Below, piece after piece: positions 53,329-60,732 of a DNA stretch of 64,000 nucleotides (position 1 is the stretch's first letter; every line of letters starts with the position of its first letter). A program made the translations under genes and the position numbers. The DNA is from FEN-1139 sp964396375 (GTDB lineage Bacteria; Myxococcota_A; Polyangia; Polyangiales; Polyangiaceae): positions 121,209-185,208 of the forward strand of contig CAYNEY010000001.1 of the NCBI GenBank assembly GCA_964396375.1. The letters are read 5' to 3'. The notes under the pieces were generated by a model that had not been told where the DNA came from, searched no databases, and saw only the letters and a program-made list of their open reading frames with translations.

Positions 53329-55959
53329 ATGGCAGCTTCTCCTCGTGTCACTCCTTCGATGCTCGCCGCCCTCCCCGGGTTCGACAGGCTCGAGCAATGC
53401 GTCCTCGACGCGCTGCTCGCCTCGGCGCAAGTGAGGAAGCTAGAGCCCAACGAGCGGCTTCTGGAACGGGCGGAGTGCGAGGTTTACCAGGTGATGGTGG
53501 AGGGAACGCTCGGGCTGTGTCTGGTGCGCCCTGGAGCCGATGACAGCCGGGAGTATCTCGGGTATTTCCGGGCGGGGGAGGTGCTCTCGGCAGGGGGGCT
53601 CACGGACACTCGGAGCCAAGGTGGCCAGATGCTCCAGCGTGTTGCGCTGTCCCGCAGCGTGTTGCTCGAGCTCGACGCTGCCAAACTCACGCCGCTGTTC
53701 TCTGCGCACCCGGCACTCCACCGCCTGTTCACCGAATCGCTTCACGGCTCGCGGCGTCGGTTCCTCGCCGAACTCACCCCCGAGCGCCGTATCGTGCAGG
53801 ATTTTGCGCTCCGACACGGCTTCGTAACCAGCTCTCGGATCCGGGTGGGCAACCTCGATCGGTGCCTGGACTGCAACAAGTGTCGTGATGCCTGCGCCGC
53901 GCGCTTCGGCGTGGCGCGCATGGCCCGCGGTGGCCCGAGCCTCGGCTGCCTCACCTTCCCCGTAGCTTGCCAGACCTGCGTCGACCAGCCTTGCCTCCTG
54001 GCCTGCAGCTTCGGCGGGTTGGTAAAAGACGAGGTCACCCGTGACGTGCGGATCTCGGAACGGTGCGCGGGGTGCGGAGCCTGTGTCGTGGCCTGTCCCT
54101 ACGGGGCGATCACGTTGGTCGAGACCCCGTACACGGCGGCGGATTTCCCGGAGTCCGTCCCGCGGAGCGATCCGTCCGGGATGACCAACATCCCGAACCT
54201 GTACGTGGCGGGCGACGTTTCTGGCTCGGCGCTGATCCGTCTGGCCATCAACGACGCCGTGCGAGCGGTCGACGCGCTCCGGCTCGAGCCTCGGGCCCCG
54301 ACTTCGAACCTCATCGACGTGGCCGTGATCGGGGCCGGTCCCGCCGGTTTGGCGGCAGCGCTCCGTTGTCGCGAGTACGGCTATTCGTGCACGGTGCTCG
54401 AGAAGGACCAGCTCGCCTCCACCATCCTAGATTATCCGAAGGGCAAGCACGTGATGGCTGAACCGCATCATGTGCCCCTGCTGGGCTCGCTCTGGTTCGA
54501 GGACACGACCAAGGAAGAACTCCTCGCTCGCTGGCAAGAGCTGCGCGAACAGGGCGTGCTCGAAGTTTGCGAGCACGCGGAGGTGCAGCGGGTGGTCTCG
54601 ACCAGCTCTGGGTTCATCCTCGATTACGGCTCAGGTGAGCTCGCGGCGCGGGCGGTGGTGGTGTGCATCGGCAAGCGCGGCTCCCCGCGTGCCCTCGGGG
54701 TCCCGGGCGAGGATCCGGCGCGGGTCCGCACCAGCCTGCGCGATCCGGATGAGTGGCAGGGAAAGCATGCGCTGGTGGTCGGAGGCGGTGACTCCGCGCT
54801 CGAGGCCGCGCTGGCCCTTTCCGAGGTGCCCGGGTGCCAGGTGACCCTGAGCTATCGCCGTGACTCCTTCACCCGCGCCAAGTCGAAGAATCGCCGCGAG
54901 CTCGGGTTGGCCGAGGAAGAGGGGCGAGTTCGGATCGAGTTGAAGTCGACGGTGCTCGCCCTCGAGCCGGGAGCCGTGCGCCTAGGCACCGACCGTGGGG
55001 AACTCAGGCTCAGAAACGACGTGGTGTTCGCGCTCTTGGGCGCCGAGCCCCCGAGTGAGTTTTTGCGTCAACTCGGGATCGAGGTGCTCGAGCCCGGCAC
55101 CCCGGAGATGGCGACCTACGCGAAGAGCCGGGGCCTGCGTACGCGCGCCGTGAAATGCGACAAATGCGAGGGTTACGAGGATCGGGCGTGCCTTTCGGCT
55201 TGTCCGACCCGGGCGCTGTTCGAAGTGAGCCCAGAGGAGCTGTTCGGTGAGCCTGATCCGACGAGCGCGGCGCGCTTCTCGGCGGCGCCCGTGCTCGGCA
55301 CGCTCCCGTCCGGTGCTCACTTCGCGTCGGTCAAGATGAGCCGTGCCTATCTGGCCTTCTCGGTGGCGCTGGTGGTCGCGCTCATCGGCACCGGGCTCGA
55401 GGCCTTCCTCCGCGCGACCCAGCCTTCGGCGAGCCTCTCGGCGGCGGTGCTGACCGCCCTCGGGAGTACGGAGAAAGTGGGGTACACTTCCGGGCGGGGC
55501 TTCGGACACTGGCTCGGGTACCTGGGAGCCAGCGCCATGTTGGCCAGCGTGCTCTACTCGCTCCGCACGCGCGTCAGGCGCTGTGCCAACTGGGGGCCGC
55601 CGTCGGTGTGGCTGTCCGCCCACATCTGGCTCGGCTTGGTGGGTGGGACTCTTGCCACCTACCACACGGCGTTCAAGCTCGACCGTTGGGCGGGGATCGC
55701 CGCCGTCTTGATCTGGATCGTGGTGGCGACGGGCTTTGTGGGTCGCTTCGTGTACGGACGCACCTTCGCTGCGCGGAACCTGATCGAGTTCGAGCGCAAG
55801 GCTCGTTCGAGCTTCCTCACCTCGGTCCAGGCTGGCGTCTTCGCCCTCGGGCACGGCCTGCTCCGCCATTGGAACATCGTCCACATCGTGCTGGCCCTCG
55901 CCATGTTCATCCTGGCGGGCTTCCACATCGTGTACGGCTTTTTGTACAAGGCCGTTTGA
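53329..55959 (+). CDS. Fused cNMP-binding, Fe-S, FAD/NAD(P) and haem-b-like inner-membrane reductase
   Basis: An 876-residue protein. Order of parts: a cyclic-nucleotide-binding domain (about 12-150), Fe-S Cys clusters at 179-257 (CLDCNKCRDAC, CQTCVDQPCLLAC, CAGCGACVVACP), a thioredoxin-reductase-like FAD domain with VIGAGPAGLAA at 333, a second nucleotide site VVGGGDSALEAA near 485, another Cys set CDKCEGYEDRACLSACP near 610, and five membrane helices from about 677. His residues in the membrane part (GHWLGY, AHIWLGL, YHTAF, HIVLAL, FHIVYG) could hold two b haems. A YVAGDVSG motif, normally at the end of such FAD domains, lies before the dinucleotide fold. It is the likely electron entry point into the cytochromes. 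Confidence 0.9.
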   Translation: MAASPRVTPSMLAALPGFDRLEQCVLDALLASAQVRKLEPNERLLERAECEVYQVMVEGTLGLCLVRPGADDSREYLGYFRAGEVLSAGGLTDTRSQGGQMLQRVALSRSVLLELDAAKLTPLFSAHPALHRLFTESLHGSRRRFLAELTPERRIVQDFALRHGFVTSSRIRVGNLDRCLDCNKCRDACAARFGVARMARGGPSLGCLTFPVACQTCVDQPCLLACSFGGLVKDEVTRDVRISERCAGCGACVVACPYGAITLVETPYTAADFPESVPRSDPSGMTNIPNLYVAGDVSGSALIRLAINDAVRAVDALRLEPRAPTSNLIDVAVIGAGPAGLAAALRCREYGYSCTVLEKDQLASTILDYPKGKHVMAEPHHVPLLGSLWFEDTTKEELLARWQELREQGVLEVCEHAEVQRVVSTSSGFILDYGSGELAARAVVVCIGKRGSPRALGVPGEDPARVRTSLRDPDEWQGKHALVVGGGDSALEAALALSEVPGCQVTLSYRRDSFTRAKSKNRRELGLAEEEGRVRIELKSTVLALEPGAVRLGTDRGELRLRNDVVFALLGAEPPSEFLRQLGIEVLEPGTPEMATYAKSRGLRTRAVKCDKCEGYEDRACLSACPTRALFEVSPEELFGEPDPTSAARFSAAPVLGTLPSGAHFASVKMSRAYLAFSVALVVALIGTGLEAFLRATQPSASLSAAVLTALGSTEKVGYTSGRGFGHWLGYLGASAMLASVLYSLRTRVRRCANWGPPSVWLSAHIWLGLVGGTLATYHTAFKLDRWAGIAAVLIWIVVATGFVGRFVYGRTFAARNLIEFERKARSSFLTSVQAGVFALGHGLLRHWNIVHIVLALAMFILAGFHIVYGFLYKAV

Positions 55960-56013
55960 GGGCCACGCTCCCCCGGGTGGCTGAAGGAGGGTATCCCTCG
56001 TGATGCTGTGCGC

Positions 56014-56607
56014 CTAGGGTGCAGTGAGCAGCGTGCCACCCACGGCGTGGCAGCCCGCGGTATCACAATCCGCTGCGCGCCCCGAACTCGCCAGCTTGAC
56101 CTTTTCGCCAGCGGCGTTTCTCACCCGAATGTCCGTGGCTGGCCAATTGATGGCGGACGGCGCCAGTGCCCAGTACATGCCGTTGGCCGCCGAATACACG
56201 AAGTGACTGGTGGTGCCGTCGGACACGCCGATCTCGACGCCCGCGGCCGGTGTGACGCCATCGGCCATGTACACCACGCCGCCGAAGGCGAGTTGTGGCT
56301 CATACAGCCCCGAATGACAGACCATACAGGCACCGGGATTCGTCCCGAGGTGGTAGCCGCCATCCGCCGGCACGGGAGAGGAGGGCACGTAGCTTGGGGA
56401 AGGCCAGAAGCTCGCGCTGCCCGTGGTGCCGCCGGTCGGCGCTCCACCTCCCAGCCCAGCTCCTCCACCCGCAGCCATGCCACCTCCCTCACCCACTCCT
56501 ACTCCCTCCTCTTCGCCGCTGTCACTGCTGCAACCAAGGCCAAGGGACCCGGTGAGGAGCAGCGCAGAGGTGACGAGCCAGAGGTGGGAAGCAATACGGT
56601 TGGTCAT
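56014..56607 (-). CDS. Two-haem lipoprotein with beta-sandwich insert
   Basis: The 197-residue product has a lipoprotein signal (LLTGSLGLGC), a Gly-rich linker, one CxxCH site (CMVCH) and, near the C-terminus, one CxxxxCH site (CDTAGCH). Between them lies a segment like a carboxypeptidase-regulatory/CnaB-type beta-sandwich (GVVYMADGVTPAAGVEIGV, GMYWALAPSAINWPATDIRV). The same mixture of CxxCH and CxxxxCH occurs in the 13-haem cytochrome of the converging operon, so it may be an extra surface component. The ATG at 56607 was chosen for the signal peptide. Confidence 0.8.
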   Translation of the reverse strand: MTNRIASHLWLVTSALLLTGSLGLGCSSDSGEEEGVGVGEGGGMAAGGGAGLGGGAPTGGTTGSASFWPSPSYVPSSPVPADGGYHLGTNPGACMVCHSGLYEPQLAFGGVVYMADGVTPAAGVEIGVSDGTTSHFVYSAANGMYWALAPSAINWPATDIRVRNAAGEKVKLASSGRAADCDTAGCHAVGGTLLTAP

Positions 56608-56837
56608 GGAGGGGGCACCTTCTCGGGGTGGGTGGACTCGAGGGAGGATACCAGAGGTCATCTCCCCCCTGGGAAGGCAAATTTGCGTGATATTCCACAA
56701 GAAATGTGGGCGGTAGCCCTCGGACGGTAGGCCTCGGCCGCTACCTCGTACGAATTTGACCGGTGTGGGGCCTGCCCGAGGAAATTGGTGTCGTTACGGC
56801 GCGGGAACGACACCAGGGTGTGTCCGGGCGCCGGCCG

Positions 56838-57737
56838 TCAGGGCTCCGAGGGGGGTGGAGTGACGGCGGTCGCTTCGGTTGGCACGACCGATCCGGCGGG
56901 AGCTTGGGGTGCGGAGTCGGCGGTCGCGGCGGCGCTCACCGGCTCGACGGCGAGGGGTTGGAATCCGGCTCGCTCCTCGACCTGGATGCGACTGAGGAAG
57001 CTCACGAAGGCAGGCTTGTCGGTCTCGAAATCCTCGGGGAGATTCGCGTAGCCTGCGATCATGAGGACGGGAAACGTCGCCGAGGTGCGCTTGGACGTGT
57101 GTTCGAAGGGTGGACGCACCATCACCACCTGAACCCGGCGCTTGCGTGCGTTGGGAGAAACGGCGATCTCATCCACATTGGCAACGTCGAAGGTGGCCAT
57201 ATACGCGTCTAGCTCCGCAGATGCTCGAGCGGTTCCACGCTCGAGCATCTGCGGAGCGAAGCGCCGCTCTTCCACCACCACGCCCGCCCCCAGCTTCACG
57301 GCCTCGTATCCTGCGCCCGCCACGGCATCCACATAGCGCTGCACGAGAACGCGGAGATCCTTGTCCCGCAGCTCCGCGCTGACCGGAAAAGCCCTCAGCC
57401 AGATTGAGGCATCGTGGGATTTGTGCTTGTAACGAAGATCGTAAAGAAGGGTCTTCTCCTTGAGATCCATCTGCCCGTCGCCATTGACGTCAAGCTCGTA
57501 GGTGATCGTATACTCATCGACCTGCTTCGGCTCGAGGGCGTTGTTACGGGGATAGAAGTTGTCGATCAGCCAGTCCGGCCCAAGCAACTCGCTGCCGTCG
57601 TTTACCACGCGGTAGCCGTACTGGGTGTTCAAGTAGCCGTGCTGATCGAACTCGCCGGTTCGAGTACCAAGACAGCCGACGGAGAGCAGGGCCAGCAGAG
57701 GAAGGACCAGGGCGGAACGACGAACAACAGCAGGCAT
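56838..57737 (-). CDS. Lipoprotein of unknown function with internal 20-bp inverted repeat
   Basis: A 299-residue lipoprotein (signal LLALLSVGC). The mature part begins CLGTRTGEF and holds YELDVNGDGQMDLKE, an EF-hand-like calcium loop that also matches dockerin-type sequences loosely. The middle contains VLVQRYVDAVAGAGYEAVKL and a Pro/Ala/Ser-rich C-terminal tail. No family recognised. The coding sequence holds a perfect inverted repeat at 57212-57257 with a 6-base spacer. The divergent anchor-protein gene starts 26 bases from its ATG. Confidence 0.65.
   Translation of the reverse strand: MPAVVRRSALVLPLLALLSVGCLGTRTGEFDQHGYLNTQYGYRVVNDGSELLGPDWLIDNFYPRNNALEPKQVDEYTITYELDVNGDGQMDLKEKTLLYDLRYKHKSHDASIWLRAFPVSAELRDKDLRVLVQRYVDAVAGAGYEAVKLGAGVVVEERRFAPQMLERGTARASAELDAYMATFDVANVDEIAVSPNARKRRVQVVMVRPPFEHTSKRTSATFPVLMIAGYANLPEDFETDKPAFVSFLSRIQVEERAGFQPLAVEPVSAAATADSAPQAPAGSVVPTEATAVTPPPSEP
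57212..57257. repeat. Perfect 20-bp inverted repeat inside a coding region
   Basis: Left arm 57212-57231 and right arm 57238-57257 are exact reverse complements, separated by six bases (GTTCCA). Neither arm extends further. A hairpin of this strength in mRNA is unusual within a gene. On the minus strand it encodes APQMLERGTARASAEL. Confidence 0.95.
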
Positions 57738-57763
57738 GCGAAGACTCCTCAACCGCGAGCACA

Positions 57764-60079
57764 TTGATGATACTCAACCATCGTTCGAGCCCGGCCAGAG
57801 AAATGGGTAGAAGTAGAGGGAATCCCGAATATTCGACTCCGGTCGGCCGTGGCGAACTCCACTTTGGTCTTCAGGGAACCAAGACCGGCGCACAGTTCAC
57901 GCCGGTGGTTCTCGGAGTAGGATCCACGTCGACCGAGCCCGGTGTCGGAGGTGCCTCTGGGAGTGGTGGCGCCAACGCTCTGGGTGGAGGCTCGGGCGAG
58001 GCGGGTGGAGGCTCGGGCGAGGCGGGTGGAGGCTCGGGCGAGGCGGGTGGAGCCTCCGTCGGTGGACAAGAGCAGGGAGGGGAAGCTGGCTCGGAAGGGG
58101 GCTCCGGCTCGCTTGACCGTGACATGGTTTGGATCTCGGTCCCGGATCAGGTTTGGGTCGACGAGGTGGTTCTGGGAGCCAACGACCACATCGAGCTCGG
58201 CGATAACGCCGAGGCTCCTCCGGAACCCTTGGCGAATGCGGTGCTCTCCAGCGCCGGTCCCAGCACCACGGAGCTGAAGGCGGGGGCCTGGGTCGGTGAT
58301 CTGTTTGCAGCTGGCACGGTAAGTGTAAGGAACGAGGCTACTGTGGCCGGAAGCCTGGTAGCTCCTGTTCTCGATTCCTCGAATGGAATCGTTCCCGTGT
58401 GGGAAGAGACCACCCCCTCCTTCCGAACACTGAAACACCGTGTGAGTGTCCCGTCGACGCTGCCTGCAACCTCACTTTCCATCGAGTCGACCACCGCCCT
58501 CCCACCGGGAGAATACGGTGATGTGAGCGTGAAGGCGGGCGGGAGCCTATTTGTGGACCCGGGACGGTACTTTTTCCGCTCCCTCACCATGGAGCCACAG
58601 TCTTGGCTGGCCGCCAGCGGTACGAGCGGAATTAGCCAAGTGTATGTTACCGAACAGTTCACCTTCCGCGGGTGGCAGGCAGACTCCTTCTGGTCGAACT
58701 TGTCGATCGGTCAGCGGCTGAAGGTGACTGTGCTCGGTGAGCAACAGGTGTTGCTCGACGCCGCGTTCCGAGGGGCAGTGATCGCGCCGCGCGCTCGCCT
58801 CACCCTCGACAACCAGGGGATCCATCGTGGGCAGTTCTTCGCGAAGGTCATCGAGCTCAAAAGTGGTGCCAAGGTCGAGAAGGACGTGTTTCCTGAGGGC
58901 CTTGCTGATCCGGACGAGGGAGACTGCCCCTGGGACTCTGCGAGTGGGATCAGCTGCTCCGCCGACGTCAAGGTGTTCGCGCACGACACATCGAAGCTCG
59001 AGGCAAGTCAGGGGCAGTACCTCTTCCAAGTTCGGCGGTCGAGTTGCGCATACTCCAAAGAGGCCTGCACGCTGCTCCCCTACGCCAAGCTGAAGATCCC
59101 CGAAGGTTCCGATAGCAACGAGTGGAAGTCCGACGCTCGAGTCTTCCGATCCCCGGAGATCTGGTACGCATTCACCATCGAACAGCCGGACACCGCCCAG
59201 TGGGAACAGCTCCTGGAGTTCTTCGTGCGTGAGCGAACCAGCCAGAGCAACATTCAGGAAGTTGCTGTATTCGCAGAGGATGGAGTTACCCGATACCCCG
59301 ACTTCCTATTCTCGAAAGAGTCCGTCACCCTCGGGACTGACAACTGGACGGTTTGGAGGTTCGATGGCTACCCGCCTCTCAGCGTTGCCGGTCAGATCGC
59401 CCAGGCGGGACCGGAAGGGCAGCGGCTGCTGGTGCGGGTGCTGCTGAAGCCTGGCTCGATAGCCACAGAACTCGCGGCCGGCTGGACCACGAGTCTGCTC
59501 TGGTTGTATGGGGCAGGGGAGGGCGGCGAGCCCTGCTACCTCAAGGTGGAAGACACCCAAGAGGTTGGCTGTGACGAGCCATGGATCCATCTCGAGGCGT
59601 GTCACTATGCGTCTTCCGGGGAGAAGAGCTGTCAGGGTTTCCCGACTCTGTCGAAGGAGGCCAAGGAGGGCATCGAATTCGACAGCTGCTTCGACGAGAA
59701 CGAGAGCCACGAGTGGACGGAGAGGTTCTTCCCGGGGCTGGCGGCGCGTGGGGTCACTCATCCCAACGGCGTGTCGTTCGAGACCATCCCTGCGCTCGGT
59801 TTCACGGGAGAGCTCTCGTTCTGGGTGGTCGAGGACGACCGCGAGTACGACGAGCACAAGCACTACACGTACAACAAGTACGACGTGGATCCGTTTCCGC
59901 TGGCCACCACCTTCCGGTCGAAAGGCAAGAAGCTGATCTGGGACAACACCGTGGATGACGGGGTCTACAAGCTCGGTAAGTGCAACATGAGCCGCTACCT
60001 GCACCGCGCTCACTGCAACGAAGGCAGTGACTGCCGCTCCGAGTTCGTCTGTCGAGGAGGCACATGCATTCAACCGTAG
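57764..60079 (+). CDS. Large anchor-type protein with Gly-rich repeats, no visible signal peptide
   Basis: A 771-residue product. Residues 1-60 contain no hydrophobic segment. A Gly/Ser/Ala/Glu linker with a 21-base repeat (three full GEAGGGS units) follows. Residues 120-380 are beta-rich (LPPGEYGDVSVKAGGSLFVDPG, VLLDAAFRGAVIAPRARLTLD), resembling the beta-helical anchor region of the protease at 13 kb. The C-terminal half holds several Cys and ends with a small CNEGSDCRSEFVCRGGTC motif. This protein looks secreted by its parts, yet its start has no signal. Either the true start is wrongly placed or the N-terminus is damaged. It overlaps the next gene by 16 bases. Confidence 0.7.
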   Translation: MMILNHRSSPAREMGRSRGNPEYSTPVGRGELHFGLQGTKTGAQFTPVVLGVGSTSTEPGVGGASGSGGANALGGGSGEAGGGSGEAGGGSGEAGGASVGGQEQGGEAGSEGGSGSLDRDMVWISVPDQVWVDEVVLGANDHIELGDNAEAPPEPLANAVLSSAGPSTTELKAGAWVGDLFAAGTVSVRNEATVAGSLVAPVLDSSNGIVPVWEETTPSFRTLKHRVSVPSTLPATSLSIESTTALPPGEYGDVSVKAGGSLFVDPGRYFFRSLTMEPQSWLAASGTSGISQVYVTEQFTFRGWQADSFWSNLSIGQRLKVTVLGEQQVLLDAAFRGAVIAPRARLTLDNQGIHRGQFFAKVIELKSGAKVEKDVFPEGLADPDEGDCPWDSASGISCSADVKVFAHDTSKLEASQGQYLFQVRRSSCAYSKEACTLLPYAKLKIPEGSDSNEWKSDARVFRSPEIWYAFTIEQPDTAQWEQLLEFFVRERTSQSNIQEVAVFAEDGVTRYPDFLFSKESVTLGTDNWTVWRFDGYPPLSVAGQIAQAGPEGQRLLVRVLLKPGSIATELAAGWTTSLLWLYGAGEGGEPCYLKVEDTQEVGCDEPWIHLEACHYASSGEKSCQGFPTLSKEAKEGIEFDSCFDENESHEWTERFFPGLAARGVTHPNGVSFETIPALGFTGELSFWVVEDDREYDEHKHYTYNKYDVDPFPLATTFRSKGKKLIWDNTVDDGVYKLGKCNMSRYLHRAHCNEGSDCRSEFVCRGGTCIQP
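57983..58053 (+). repeat. 21-bp tandem repeat (GEAGGGS linker)
   Basis: Three full copies of a 21-base unit plus a partial one (57983-58003, 58004-58024, 58025-58045, then divergent). It encodes a flexible linker and is likely to vary in copy number. Confidence 0.9.
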
Positions 60080-60711
60080 CTCTTTGGGCAAAGCTCCGAC
60101 ATGCAAGCCTCGCAGTGGTCGTGGTGGCAGAGAGCGCCTGCAGTGGGGTGTGGTTACCAGACGACAATGACCACACGCCGTCGAATACTGAGGCGGATCC
60201 CATCACCGAGATCTACAACTATCGGATCACCGATCCCTCGGGGGGCTTCGTGTACGCGGAGGGCTGCGCGGCGGTGAGCAACGCGCTGTGCCTGGCGTGC
60301 CAGGTGGCGGTGCCGCTCCCGCTCGATACGGAGTATCGCTACGATCTGGAGAAGCTTGGACTTGTCCGCGACGAGGTCACGTCTCTCGAGCAGGTGGAGG
60401 AGTTCTGTGGTCGCGAACGGGACGAGCCAGATGGGTGGTTCTACGAAGATCCGCGCTGCTGGGGCGGGGCGTGGTCGCTCGATGACCACGAGCTCCTCTC
60501 CGCGGAAGTGCTGGCAGCCGACGGCAGCCCGGTTCCGCTGCCCGAGCAATACAAGTCCACCGTCGAAACCAGCCCCGGAGACTTCCAACGCTTCCGGTTG
60601 ATATCCCACTACCCCTCGGCCGTGGTCCTGAAGGGCGGGGAGGGGGTGTGTTACAACGGTAGTCCGACGGACTTGGTTCTCAGTTTGGTTCACGTGCTTC
60701 CGGTGGAATAG
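60064..60711 (+). CDS. Possible exported protein of unknown function
   Basis: A 215-residue product with a hydrophobic N-terminal segment (SLAVVVVAESACSG) whose Cys at 26 could be lipidated, although the residues before it are not ideal for a lipobox. The mature part contains seven Cys and the motifs VYAEGCAAVSNALCLACQV, FYEDPRCWGGAWSL. No family recognised. It starts 16 bases inside the previous gene and ends 21 bases before the next, suggesting one transcript for the three. Confidence 0.6.
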   Translation: MHSTVALWAKLRHASLAVVVVAESACSGVWLPDDNDHTPSNTEADPITEIYNYRITDPSGGFVYAEGCAAVSNALCLACQVAVPLPLDTEYRYDLEKLGLVRDEVTSLEQVEEFCGRERDEPDGWFYEDPRCWGGAWSLDDHELLSAEVLAADGSPVPLPEQYKSTVETSPGDFQRFRLISHYPSAVVLKGGEGVCYNGSPTDLVLSLVHVLPVE

Positions 60712-60732
60712 CGAGTGCCACAGAGGGCAATC

